Origin: Pseudomonas putida
Lineage (GTDB): Bacteria > Pseudomonadota > Gammaproteobacteria > Pseudomonadales > Pseudomonadaceae
DNA length: 64,000 nt
Reading direction: 5' to 3'
NCBI RefSeq assembly: GCF_001941965.1
Contig: NZ_MKZO01000047.1
Span: forward strand, 62,001 to 126,000
Below the pieces are notes generated by a model. It was not told the origin of the DNA, did not search any database, and was given only the letters and a program-made list of their open reading frames with translations. Shown here one piece after another: positions 7,661 through 15,960 of the stretch. The translations under genes were made by a program, and so were the position numbers. The first letter of the stretch is position 1, and each line of letters begins with the position of its first letter.

Positions 7661-8917
7661 TCAGGCCTCCAACGGCGCCCGACCCGCCAGCGGCGCGGCC
7701 CACAGCAATTGCGCCACACCAATCGCCCGCTCCTCGAAGCCACCCTGGCAGTAACACAGGTAGAACTCCCACAAGCGCTGGAAGGCTTCGTCATACCCCA
7801 ACTCGACCAGCGCCACCCGGGAACGCTGCAGGTTGTCGCGCCAGTACCGCAGGGTGCGCGCGTAGTCCTGGCCGAAGTCCTCCATCTGCACCAGGTTCAG
7901 CCCGGTCTGGCGGCTGGCGGTGTCCAGCAGCACGCTGAGCGAGGGCAGGGCGCCGCCGGGGAAGATGTAGCGCTGGATAAAGTCCACCGAACGCCGCGCC
8001 TGGGCATAGCGCTGGTCGCGGATGGTGATGGCCTGCAGCAGCATCAGGCCGTCGTCCCTGAGCAGGGCGCCGCACTGGCGGAAGTAGTCCGGCAGGTAGC
8101 GGTGGCCGACCGCTTCGATCATTTCGATGGAGACCAGCTTGTCGAAGCGCCCGCGCAGGTCACGGTAGTCCTCGCGCAGCACGCTGATGCGCTGCTCCAG
8201 GCCAAGGTCGCGGACCCGTTGCAGGGTGTGGGTGTACTGCGCCTCGGACAGCGTGGTGGTGGTCACCCGGCAGCCGAAACGGCTGGCGGCGTGGATCGCC
8301 AGGCTGCCCCAGCCGGTGCCGATTTCCAGCAGGTGATCCTCGGGCCTGAGCCGGAGCTTTTCGCAGATGCGCTGGAGCTTGTTCAGCTGGGCCTGCTCGA
8401 GGCTCTGTTCCGGGCTTTCGAATTGTGCCGCCGAATACATCATGGTCGGGTCGAGCAGGCGCTCGAAGAGGGTGTTGCCGAGGTCGTAGTGGGCCAGGAT
8501 ATTGCGCCGCGAACCGCGCCGATCGTTGCGGTTGAGGCGATGCAGCAGGCGCAGCGCCGGGCGCCCGAAGCGCGCCAGGCCGCCCTCCAGACCATCGAGC
8601 ACGTCGAGGTTGGCGACGAACAGGCGGGTCACCGCGGCCAGGTCCGGGCTGCGCCAGTAGCCATGGATATAGCCTTCGCCCGCGCCGATCGAACCGTTGC
8701 CGGCGACCAGGCCCCAGGCCGCTTCGTCGAGGACTTCGACTTCGGCCTGCAGGGGCGAGGCGGCATCGCCGAAGCTCCATTGTTGGCCCTGAAACAGCAG
8801 GCGCAGATGGCCCTGGCGCAGGCGCTGCAATTGCGCCGTTACCGCACGCCGGGCCAGGCTGCCCAGGAGGGGCGCCAGCCCGGCCGACTTGCTAACGCTC
8901 AGGGTGGGATTGGACAT
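7661..8917 (-). CDS. cyclopropane-fatty-acid-synthase family SAM methyltransferase
   Basis: 418 residues from ATG 8917 (GAGGAG seven bases upstream), which lies inside the end of the DUF1365 gene. SAM motif I LLEIGTGWGSLAIHAA, the YDLGN motif (NILAHYDLGNTLFERLLD) and MYSAAQF mark the Cfa/CmaA family, which adds a methyl or methylene carbon to unsaturated acyl chains in membrane phospholipids. In light-responsive clusters of this type a paralogue (UfaM) makes methylated trans fatty acids en route to furan fatty acids. The operon context fits UfaM better than housekeeping Cfa, but the sequence alone does not decide. Confidence 0.88.
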   Translation of the reverse strand: MSNPTLSVSKSAGLAPLLGSLARRAVTAQLQRLRQGHLRLLFQGQQWSFGDAASPLQAEVEVLDEAAWGLVAGNGSIGAGEGYIHGYWRSPDLAAVTRLFVANLDVLDGLEGGLARFGRPALRLLHRLNRNDRRGSRRNILAHYDLGNTLFERLLDPTMMYSAAQFESPEQSLEQAQLNKLQRICEKLRLRPEDHLLEIGTGWGSLAIHAASRFGCRVTTTTLSEAQYTHTLQRVRDLGLEQRISVLREDYRDLRGRFDKLVSIEMIEAVGHRYLPDYFRQCGALLRDDGLMLLQAITIRDQRYAQARRSVDFIQRYIFPGGALPSLSVLLDTASRQTGLNLVQMEDFGQDYARTLRYWRDNLQRSRVALVELGYDEAFQRLWEFYLCYCQGGFEERAIGVAQLLWAAPLAGRAPLEA

Positions 8918-9704
8918 GGTCGGGCTCCTCGTGGATGGCGTGGCCAAGACCCAGGTTGCCCTGGCTGGCGTGGTGGTCATGGATGGGCGTGCGTTTGCAC
9001 AGCAGGCGCAGGGCTTGCCAGTAGATGGCGCTTACGGTGCGCAGGCTCATCCACGGAAAACGGCGGATATGCCGGTGCAGGGCAGGGCGGTCCAGGATCT
9101 GGCAGTTCAGGGCCAGGTCAGCGTCGAACACCCGCTGGCCGGCGTGCCAGTTCTCCATATGGATGCGCAGGCGTTCGCCTTCGAGACGGAAATCCAGGCG
9201 GTAGTCCATGTCCAGCGGCATGAACGGCGAGACATGGAAGGCCTTGGCCAGGGCGAAGCGCTGCGGCTGTCCCGGCTGCACCGGCAGCACATAGTGGTAG
9301 CGCTCGCGCCAGGGCGTATTGCGCACTTCCAGGAGGATCGCCGCCAGTTGCCCGTCCGCGCTGTGACAGAAGTAGAAACTTACCGGATTGAACGACAACC
9401 CCCAGCAACGCGGCTGGGTCAGCAGGTGCACGGGGCCTGCCGGGATCTGCCCGCTGGCCTGTTCCACCAGTCGCCGCGCCGCCTCGGCCAGGGGCACGCC
9501 CTGGTGGGTCAGGCTCGGCAGGTAATCGCGTTCACGCCAGCTGAGGGGCGCGAAACGGGATGGCCCGAGCCACGGCGACAGCTTGAGCAAGGCGTCCTGC
9601 TCGTCCAGATCGACCAGCAACATCCCGATCCGGTAGCGAAATGCGTGCAGCCGGGGGCCCAGGCGCCGATGGCTGACCCAGCCGTGACACAGGCTGCTGT
9701 TCAC
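8892..9704 (-). CDS. DUF1365 family protein
   Basis: 270 residues from GTG 9704, overlapping the FAD oxidoreductase stop (GTGA), with no better internal start. Typical DUF1365 segments are present: LHAFRYRIGMLLVDLDE near the start, CWGLSFNPVSFYFC centrally and the KAFHVSPFMPLDMDYRLDF block. DUF1365 is almost always encoded beside an amine-oxidase-like FAD protein and a Cfa-like methyltransferase. Its 3' end overlaps the methyltransferase start by 26 bases, suggesting translational coupling. No enzymatic function is established that I know of; a role in acyl-chain modification is inferred. Confidence 0.9.
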   Translation of the reverse strand: MNSSLCHGWVSHRRLGPRLHAFRYRIGMLLVDLDEQDALLKLSPWLGPSRFAPLSWRERDYLPSLTHQGVPLAEAARRLVEQASGQIPAGPVHLLTQPRCWGLSFNPVSFYFCHSADGQLAAILLEVRNTPWRERYHYVLPVQPGQPQRFALAKAFHVSPFMPLDMDYRLDFRLEGERLRIHMENWHAGQRVFDADLALNCQILDRPALHRHIRRFPWMSLRTVSAIYWQALRLLCKRTPIHDHHASQGNLGLGHAIHEEPDHVQSHPER

Positions 9705-10948
9705 AGGCGTTCTCCAAACAGTTCGGCGACCTGCAAGGCGCTGACCACGCCGTCTTCATGGAAGCCGTTGGCCCAGTAGGCGCCGCAGTAATAGCTGTGG
9801 CGCGGACCCTGGATCTCGCTGCGCCGCGCCTGGGCTGCCAGCGCGGCCAGGCTGTATTGCGGATGGGCGTAGTCGAAGCGGGCGAGGATCGTCTGCGGGT
9901 CGATCAGCTCGGTCTGGTTGAGGCTGACGCAGAAGGTCTGCGACGCCTCGATGCCCTGCAGGATGTTCATGTCGTAGGTCAGCGCCGCCGGCGCCTGGCT
10001 CGGGCCGCCGAGGCGGTAGTTCCAGCTGGCCCAGGCCTTGCGCCGGGTCGGCAGCAGGCGGGTGTCGGTGTGCAGCACCACCTCGTTGCCGGCGTAACGG
10101 ATCGCGCCGAGGATCTGCCGTTCGGCCTCGCTGGGGGCGTCGAGCAGGGCCAGCGCCTGGTTGCTGTGACAGGCGAAGACCACCTTGTCGAAGTGCTCGC
10201 TGCCGCTGGCGCTGGCGACCGTCACGCCGCTGTCGTCGCGGGTGACCTGATGGACCGGGCAATTCGGGCGAATGCGCCCGATGAAGCTGCGGCACAGCGG
10301 CTCCACATAACTGCGCGAGCCGCCCTCGATCACCCGCCACTGCGGCCGCTGGCTGACCGACAGCAGGCCGTGGTTGCGGCAGAAGCGCACGAAGAACTGC
10401 AGCGGAAAACCGAGCATGTCCGCCAGCGACATCGACCAGATCGCCGAACCCATGGGCACGATGTAGTGGTCGATAAAGCGTCGTCCGTAACCGTGCTGGC
10501 GCAGGTAGTCACCCAGGGTGGTGGCCGGGTCGATGCGTTGGCCATCGAGGTCGGCCAGGGCCTGGCGGTTGAAGCGCAGGATGTCCCGCAACATGCCCCA
10601 GAACCCCGGCGACAGCAGGTTGCTGCGCTGGGCGAAGAGGCTGTCCAGGTCATGGCCGTTGTACTCCAGGCCGCTGGCCGGGTCGTGTACCGAGAAGCTC
10701 ATCTCGGTGGGCCGCGAAGGCACGCCGAGCTGGTCGAGCAGGCGGATGAAGTTGGGGTAGGTCCAGTCGTTGAACACGATGAAACCGGTGTCCACCGCAT
10801 AGCGGCGGCCCTGGCACTGCACGTCGACGGTATGGGTGTGGCCGCCGATCCAGTCGGCGGCCTCGAACACGCTGATCTCGTGATGGCGCGAGAGCAGGTG
10901 GGCACAGGTAAGGCCAGCGATACCGCTGCCGATGATGGCGATGCGCAT
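9701..10948 (-). CDS. FAD-dependent (amine-oxidase-like) oxidoreductase, probable fatty-acyl desaturation step
   Basis: 415 residues. The N-terminal dinucleotide-binding motif IGSGIAGLTCAHLL (residues 5-18) is followed by the FAD ribose-binding FEAADWIGGHTHT, and by CGAYWANGFHEDGVVSALQ near the C-terminus, as in flavin amine oxidases and phytoene-desaturase relatives. Proteins of this subfamily always travel with DUF1365 and Cfa-like genes; in furan-fatty-acid producers a comparable enzyme desaturates the methylated acyl chain. That assignment is by context. It overlaps DUF1365 by four bases and starts 7 bases after the SDR gene. Confidence 0.88.
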   Translation of the reverse strand: MRIAIIGSGIAGLTCAHLLSRHHEISVFEAADWIGGHTHTVDVQCQGRRYAVDTGFIVFNDWTYPNFIRLLDQLGVPSRPTEMSFSVHDPASGLEYNGHDLDSLFAQRSNLLSPGFWGMLRDILRFNRQALADLDGQRIDPATTLGDYLRQHGYGRRFIDHYIVPMGSAIWSMSLADMLGFPLQFFVRFCRNHGLLSVSQRPQWRVIEGGSRSYVEPLCRSFIGRIRPNCPVHQVTRDDSGVTVASASGSEHFDKVVFACHSNQALALLDAPSEAERQILGAIRYAGNEVVLHTDTRLLPTRRKAWASWNYRLGGPSQAPAALTYDMNILQGIEASQTFCVSLNQTELIDPQTILARFDYAHPQYSLAALAAQARRSEIQGPRHSYYCGAYWANGFHEDGVVSALQVAELFGERL

Positions 10949-10955
10949 GGTGGCT

Positions 10956-11708
10956 TCAGTCCTGTTCGGGTCGGGCCATGCGCTGGCCCAGTTTCAGGCG
11001 CCAGCGCCCCGGCAGCGCGCCGAGCAGGCGCAGCACCAGGATGAAAAGGGTGGGGAAACTGATTGCCAGCGGTCGTCGGGGCAGGCGCCGGGCGATATAC
11101 GTGGCGGCCCGTTCGGCGCTCCAGATCTGGGGCATGGGGAAGTCGTTGCGCCGGGTCAGCGGGGTGTCGACGAAGCCGGGGCTGACCAGGGTGACGTCGA
11201 TCCCGGCGCTGATCAGGTCGATCCGCAGGGATTCCACCAGGTAGCGCACGGCGGCCTTGGACGCACCATAGGCTCCGGCGCGGGGCAGGGCCAGCCAGTC
11301 CACCGAGCTGCCGGTCACCACGAGGTGCGGGCGCTGGCCGCGTTGCAACAGCGGCAGGGCCACCTCCAGGCACAGGGCGAGGCCCAGCAGGTTGGTGCGC
11401 ATCACCCGCGCCACCAGGGCGGCGTCGAACCGGCCTGGCTCCAGGTACTCGCAGGTGCCGGCATTGAGGATTGCCAGGTCAAGGGCGCCCCAGGTGTCTT
11501 CGATGACCTGGCCGATGGCCGCGACATCGCTGCGTTCAGCGATATCGCCAACGGCCAGCACCACCTGGGTCGGATAACGCTCGCGTAGCTGTTCCAGCGG
11601 TTCGCGGCGGCGACCGCTGAGGACCATCTGCCAGCCCTGTTCCAGCAGGCAGCGGGCCAGGGCGGCACCGATGCCGCTGCTGGCGCCGGTCAGCCAGCAG
11701 CGGGTCAT
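10956..11708 (-). CDS. short-chain dehydrogenase/reductase
   Basis: 250 residues. The classical SDR cofactor motif TGASSGIG is at residues 7-14, LNAG is present, and the catalytic Ser (TGSSVDW) and YGASK tetrad residues are intact, so the protein should be an active NAD(P)-dependent oxidoreductase. A C-terminal hydrophobic stretch (LAISFPTLFILVLRLLGAL) may anchor it to the membrane, fitting a lipid substrate. It overlaps the preceding NTF2-like gene by ATGA. The substrate is unknown. Confidence 0.9.
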   Translation of the reverse strand: MTRCWLTGASSGIGAALARCLLEQGWQMVLSGRRREPLEQLRERYPTQVVLAVGDIAERSDVAAIGQVIEDTWGALDLAILNAGTCEYLEPGRFDAALVARVMRTNLLGLALCLEVALPLLQRGQRPHLVVTGSSVDWLALPRAGAYGASKAAVRYLVESLRIDLISAGIDVTLVSPGFVDTPLTRRNDFPMPQIWSAERAATYIARRLPRRPLAISFPTLFILVLRLLGALPGRWRLKLGQRMARPEQD

Positions 11709-12127
11709 GCCAGGCGTCCCTTGAGCCAGCCGATCAGCCCGCCGAGCACGGGCACATGTTCATAGAGCAGGGCACCGGCGTCGAAATAGTCCTGGTGGAA
11801 ATGCACGCGCTCGTCCCATTGCAGATGGCTGCAGCCGTCGAGGGCGATGGGGTGGCCGCCGTTCAGGCGCGGGTGGCGAAAGTGCAGGGTCCAGCGCAGG
11901 TAGCCGTGGCCAGGGCGGGTCTCGCTGGCATCGTGGAAGTCGTAACGGATATCCCGGACATTGGCATACAGCTCGGCGAAATACTCGCGCAGGGCGGGCA
12001 GCCCGTGGATCTGATGCAGTGGGTCGCGAAAGGTGATGTCCTCGTTGTACAACTCGTTCAGCTTGTGCAGATTGCCTGCATCCAGCGTAGCGAAGCGCTC
12101 GGCAAAGCTTTCCAGGTACTCTGACAT
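11705..12127 (-). CDS. nuclear transport factor 2 (SnoaL-like) family protein
   Basis: 140 residues from ATG 12127 with GGGAG upstream. The NTF2 fold is indicated by the N-terminal helix (FAERFATLDAGNLHKLNELYNEDITFRDPLHQIHG) and ending strands (HFHQDYFDAGALLYEHVP). Relatives include ketosteroid-isomerase-type enzymes and binding proteins. It is the first gene of the six-gene operon running down to 7168 and is the one immediately behind the TGTACA-N12-TGTACA operator. Function unknown; possibly an isomerase or hydratase in the acyl-modification pathway. Confidence 0.85.
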   Translation of the reverse strand: MSEYLESFAERFATLDAGNLHKLNELYNEDITFRDPLHQIHGLPALREYFAELYANVRDIRYDFHDASETRPGHGYLRWTLHFRHPRLNGGHPIALDGCSHLQWDERVHFHQDYFDAGALLYEHVPVLGGLIGWLKGRLA

Positions 12128-12141
12128 CCACGGCTCCCGGG

Positions 12142-12171
12142 TAATCTTGTACAAGATTAAATTCTTGTACA
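12142..12171 (-). promoter_or_regulatory. LitR/PplR-type operator: TGTACA-N12-TGTACA with an 18-base perfect palindrome
   Basis: TGTACA at 12148-12153 and 12166-12171 are separated by exactly 12 bases, as at 5832-5855. The first sits at the centre of the perfect palindrome TAATCTTGTACAAGATTA (12142-12159). A degenerate third copy (GGTACA) lies at 12199-12204. The pair ends 20 bases before the NTF2-like start codon, so bound repressor would cover the promoter of the six-gene operon. The divergent LysE gene could also be affected. Confidence 0.78.
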
Positions 12172-12278
12172 GGTATTCCAGAAGGCTAAGCCATAAATGG
12201 TACAAGTCAAATGTGCGGGGTCTGGGTTAGGCTAGCCACCTGTCAGATTTTTCCTACCGCACTCAGGAGACCTTCCCC

Positions 12279-12896
12279 ATGCTTGGCGTGACCGACTATG
12301 GCGCCTTCGTGATCGCCTTCATCATCGTCCTGGCGATCCCTGGTCCGGGCAACTTTGCCCTGATCACCGCCACCGGCAAGGGCGGGATCAAGGCCGGGCT
12401 GGCGGCGACCTGCGGGGTGATCCTGGGTGACCAAGTGCTGCTGTGGCTGGCGGTGGCCGGGGTGGCCACGCTGCTGGCGGCCTATCCGGCGGCCTTCCAT
12501 GTGGTGCAGTGGGCCGGCGCGGCGTACCTCGCCTACCTGGGCATGCGCATGCTGCTCAGCAAGCCCGGCGGCGAACCGCGCAAGAGCCGCATGGACAACG
12601 GTCACTACCTGCGCCAGACCATGATGATCACCTTGCTCAATCCCAAGGCGATCATGTTCTACATGGCGTTCTTCCCGTTGTTCGTCGATCCGGTGAAGCA
12701 CCAGGGGCTGATCACCTTTGGTTTCCTGGCGGCCACGGTGGCGGTGGTGACTTTCCTGTACGGCTTGATCGCCGTGGTGCTGACCCAGCAACTGGCCGAG
12801 CGCATGCGTGCCAATCCGCGGATCTCCAACCTGTTCGAGCGCCTCGCAGGTGCTTGCCTGGTGGGCTTCGGTATCAAGCTGGCGGCGATGCGCTGA
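12279..12896 (+). CDS. LysE/RhtB family amino-acid exporter
   Basis: 205 residues, about six membrane helices, no signal peptide. The signature VLAIPGPGNFALI (residues 17-29) and the MITLLNPKAIMFYMAFFPLF segment mid-protein mark the LysE/RhtB superfamily of proton-coupled amino-acid or homoserine-lactone exporters. CTCAGGAGA supplies a ribosome-binding site before ATG 12279. The exported substrate is not predictable. It is divergent from the lipid-modification operon across 151 bases. Confidence 0.92.
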   Translation: MLGVTDYGAFVIAFIIVLAIPGPGNFALITATGKGGIKAGLAATCGVILGDQVLLWLAVAGVATLLAAYPAAFHVVQWAGAAYLAYLGMRMLLSKPGGEPRKSRMDNGHYLRQTMMITLLNPKAIMFYMAFFPLFVDPVKHQGLITFGFLAATVAVVTFLYGLIAVVLTQQLAERMRANPRISNLFERLAGACLVGFGIKLAAMR

Positions 12897-12915
12897 TCTT
12901 CGGCCTGGCACGCAT

Positions 12916-12950
12916 CCTGTGAGAGCCGGCATTGCCGGCGATGAGGCCCA
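12916..12950. repeat. single REP unit (variant)
   Basis: A lone REP-like unit with a GCCGGCATTGCCGGC hairpin followed by GATGAGGCCC lies 20 bases after the lysE-type gene. It is a degraded member of the same family as the paired elements elsewhere in the window and may act as its 3' hairpin. Confidence 0.65.
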
Positions 12951-13077
12951 TGCCGAGGACACAAAAACCCTCGTCCGCATTGATTCCTTGTAGGAATTCG
13001 GCCATTTTGTACGCTGATCCATCGATCAACTTATAGTCATTGGCCGTCACGAGGTCAGCCACCCGAGCCCCCCTTCT

Positions 13078-13692
13078 ATGCCATCACCGTCCTGCGACGT
13101 CGCTTCGGCGCCGGTACTGCAAGCATTGCGTGCCCACACCGCCGAACTGCACATCGCACTGGAAAAACGCCTGCCTTTCTTCGCCGATTCCCTGGATGCC
13201 CCTGCTTTCCTGCACCTGATGCAGGCTTATCACGGTTTCTACGCGCCGCTGGAAGACGCCCTGCGAACCAGCCCTTGTTTCCCCGCCGATTTCGATCTGC
13301 AAGCCCGCCTGAAGTCTGCCACCCTGCGCAGCGACCTTCAGGCCATGGGCCTGTCGGCCGAGGCCATCGCCCGCCTGCCGCGTTGCCGGGACTTGCCGCC
13401 CCTGGACTCCAGCGCCGCCTGCCTGGGTGTGCTTTACGTACTGGAAGGCGCGACACTCGGCGGTCAGGTCCTGCGCCGGCAGATCCTCGCGAGCCTTGGC
13501 CTGGATGCCGGAAACGGTGCGGCCTTTCTCGATGTCTATGGTGAAGAGACCGGCCGCCGCTGGCGCGCCTTTCTTCATTACCTGTGCTCGCGGCCACTGA
13601 CCGAGGCCGAGCGTGACGCCGTGGTTGGCGCAGCCCAAGATACATTCCGTTGTTTCGAACACTGGCTGCAAAGCCGGGAGGTACTGCTATGA
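13078..13692 (+). CDS. bphO: biliverdin-producing heme oxygenase BphO
   Basis: 204 residues from ATG 13078. The N-terminal helix RAHTAELHIALEKRLPFF carries the probable proximal heme histidine, and LYVLEGATLGGQVL provides the flexible glycine-rich distal helix of HemO/BphO-type heme oxygenases. The enzyme opens heme to biliverdin, CO and iron. Its stop codon overlaps the phytochrome start (ATGA), so chromophore synthesis and apoprotein are translationally coupled. That neighbour makes BphO more likely than an iron-acquisition heme oxygenase. Confidence 0.95.
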   Translation: MPSPSCDVASAPVLQALRAHTAELHIALEKRLPFFADSLDAPAFLHLMQAYHGFYAPLEDALRTSPCFPADFDLQARLKSATLRSDLQAMGLSAEAIARLPRCRDLPPLDSSAACLGVLYVLEGATLGGQVLRRQILASLGLDAGNGAAFLDVYGEETGRRWRAFLHYLCSRPLTEAERDAVVGAAQDTFRCFEHWLQSREVLL

Positions 13693-15926
13693 CCCCAGAA
13701 GATCAGGAGGCGTTCGAAACGCTGTTGGCCAATTGCGCCAACGAACCGATCCGCTTTCCGGGGGCGATCCAGCCCCATGGCCTGCTGTTGACCCTGGCCG
13801 AACCGGGCCTGGAGATCATCCAGATCAGCGCCAATGTCGAGACCCTGCTTGGCCGCACGCCCCAGTCGCTGATCGGGCAGACCCTGGACGGCCTGCTGGG
13901 GCAGGACCTCGTCGCGAGCGTGCGCAAAACCCTGGAACAGCCGGTGCTGTCCAACGAGTCGCCACTGACCGTCGCGCTCAATGGCGTGACCTTCGATGGT
14001 TTGCTGCACCGCCATGACGGCGTGCTGATCCTCGAGCTCGAGCTGCACGCCGGTCACTACGAGCCCGGCAGCATCGCCGGCAACCTGACCAATCTTGGAC
14101 GCATGCTCCAGCGTTTGCAGGGCGCGACGACCCTGCAGGCGCTGTATGACGTCAGCGTGCGCGAGATCCAGGCACTGACCGGCTACGACCGGGTGCTGAT
14201 CTACCGCTTCGAGGAGGAGGGCCATGGCCAGGTGATCGCCGAGGCGTCCGCCCCCTCCATGGAACTGTTCAACGGCCTGTTCTTCCCGGCCTCGGATATC
14301 CCCCAGCAGGCCCGCGAGCTGTACCGCAAGAACTGGCTGCGGATCATCCCCGACGCCGATTACCAGGCCGTGCCGCTGGTGCCCGTGCTGCGGCCCGATA
14401 CCGGCGAAGCGCTGGACCTGACCTTCGCCACCCTGCGCAGCGTGTCGCCGATCCACTGCCAGTACATGAAGAACATGGGTGTGCTCTCGTCCATGAGCAT
14501 TTCCCTGCTCAAGGACGGCGAGCTTTGGGGCCTGATCAGCTGCGGCAACCGCCAGCCGTTGCACGTGCCCCATGAATTGCGCATGGCTTGCCAGTCCATC
14601 GGCCAGGTGCTGTCGCTGCAGATCAGCGCCATGGAAGCGCTGGAAGTCAGCCGCCAGCGCGAAGAGAAGGTCGAGGCGCTGGCGCTGCTCAACCAGGCCA
14701 TGGTCGACTCGCCACAGAACGTCTTCGACGGCCTGGCCCGTCAACCCGAGGTGCTGATGGCCCTGACCGGTGCCGCCGGCATCGCGATCATCGAGGACAA
14801 ACAGCTGCACCGTTACGGCAACTGTCCGGAACCCGAGGACATCCGTGCCCTGCACAAGTGGTTGCAGCAGGGCGGCGAGCCGGTGTTCGCCAGCCACAAC
14901 CTGTCCGCGGTGTATCCGCCTGCCGAGGCCTACCAGCATGTGGCCAGCGGGGTGCTCGCCATGAGCCTGCCCAAGCCGGTGGACAACGGCGTGCTGTGGT
15001 TCCGCCCGGAAGTGAAGGAGAGTATCAACTGGAGTGGCGACCCGAAAAAGCCACTGGACCTGGAGAGCTCCGAAACCGGCCTGCGCTTGCGTCCGCGCAC
15101 GTCCTTCGAGATCTGGAAGGTGGAAATGGCCGGGATCTCGCGCAAATGGAGCCATGGCGACCTGTTCGCCGCCAATGACCTGCGCCGTTCCGCCCTGGAA
15201 AACGACCTGGCGCGCCAGGTGCGCCGCGAGCAGCAGGCGGTGCGTACCCGCGATGACCTGGTGGCGGTGGTGTCCCACGATCTGCGCAACCCGATGACGG
15301 TCATCTCCATGCTCTGCGGCATGATGCAGAAGAGCTTCAGTTCCGACGGCCCGCACACTTCGCGACGCATCGCCACGGCCATTGACACCATGCAGCAGGC
15401 GGCGGGGCGCATGAGCACGCTGCTGGACGACCTGCTGGACACCTCGAAGATCGACGCCGGGCGCTACAGCATTTCCCCCAAGACCCTGGATGTCGGGCAG
15501 ATCTTCGAGGAAACCCAGGCCCTGCTGGCACCGCTGGCGTTGAACAAGAACATCAGCATCGCCTTCGAAAGCGAGCCGGACCTGAAGATCCACGCCGACC
15601 CGGAGCGTCTGTTCCAGGTGCTGTCGAACCTGGTGGGCAACGCCATCAAGTTCACTCCGCGCCTGGGCACCGTGGGGGTGCATGCGGCGCTGGGCGGCAA
15701 CGAGATCGTGTTTACCGTCAAGGACAACGGCGAAGGCATTCCCGCGGAGCAGTTGCCCCATGTGTTCGAGCGCTACTGGACGATGAAGGAGGGCAACCCC
15801 AACGGCACCGGGCTGGGGCTGTATATCACCCAGGGGATCGTCGAGGCCCATGGCGGGCGGATCGAGGCCAGGAGTGAGGTGGGCAAGGGCACCGAGTTCA
15901 GGTTCACCATGCCGATGGGGGATTGA
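13689..15926 (+). CDS. bphP: bacteriophytochrome histidine kinase BphP
   Basis: 745 residues from ATG 13689, overlapping the bphO stop. Domain order: PAS with biliverdin-binding Cys16 (NCANEPIRFPGAIQPHG), GAF with PASDIP at 200-205 and H256/Y259 in SPIHCQYMKNMGV, PHY with tongue motif PRTSF at 469-473, HisKA with H530 in SHDLRNP, and HATPase with LVGNAIKF, DNGEGIP and GTGLGLYI. It senses red/far-red light through biliverdin and signals by phosphotransfer. There is no receiver domain, and no stand-alone response regulator is adjacent. Oddity: the usual CHH after WGLI is CGN (285-287), removing the histidine that normally contacts ring D. Confidence 0.95.
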   Translation: MTPEDQEAFETLLANCANEPIRFPGAIQPHGLLLTLAEPGLEIIQISANVETLLGRTPQSLIGQTLDGLLGQDLVASVRKTLEQPVLSNESPLTVALNGVTFDGLLHRHDGVLILELELHAGHYEPGSIAGNLTNLGRMLQRLQGATTLQALYDVSVREIQALTGYDRVLIYRFEEEGHGQVIAEASAPSMELFNGLFFPASDIPQQARELYRKNWLRIIPDADYQAVPLVPVLRPDTGEALDLTFATLRSVSPIHCQYMKNMGVLSSMSISLLKDGELWGLISCGNRQPLHVPHELRMACQSIGQVLSLQISAMEALEVSRQREEKVEALALLNQAMVDSPQNVFDGLARQPEVLMALTGAAGIAIIEDKQLHRYGNCPEPEDIRALHKWLQQGGEPVFASHNLSAVYPPAEAYQHVASGVLAMSLPKPVDNGVLWFRPEVKESINWSGDPKKPLDLESSETGLRLRPRTSFEIWKVEMAGISRKWSHGDLFAANDLRRSALENDLARQVRREQQAVRTRDDLVAVVSHDLRNPMTVISMLCGMMQKSFSSDGPHTSRRIATAIDTMQQAAGRMSTLLDDLLDTSKIDAGRYSISPKTLDVGQIFEETQALLAPLALNKNISIAFESEPDLKIHADPERLFQVLSNLVGNAIKFTPRLGTVGVHAALGGNEIVFTVKDNGEGIPAEQLPHVFERYWTMKEGNPNGTGLGLYITQGIVEAHGGRIEARSEVGKGTEFRFTMPMGD

Positions 15927-15934
15927 CCCGCAAC

Positions 15935-15960
15935 TCGAGCGCCGTCCACACGGCGCTCGA
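15935..15960 (+). terminator. hairpin after bphP (possible terminator)
   Basis: A perfect 11-base stem (TCGAGCGCCGT with its complement) and 4-base loop start 9 bases after the bphP stop. There is no T-run behind it, so it may be a Rho-assisted terminator or an mRNA-stabilising hairpin. Confidence 0.5.

Noticed and set aside
12916..12950. Hairpin after the LysE gene as an intrinsic terminator
   Set aside because: It is a variant REP unit without a T-run, so it is listed as a repeat only.
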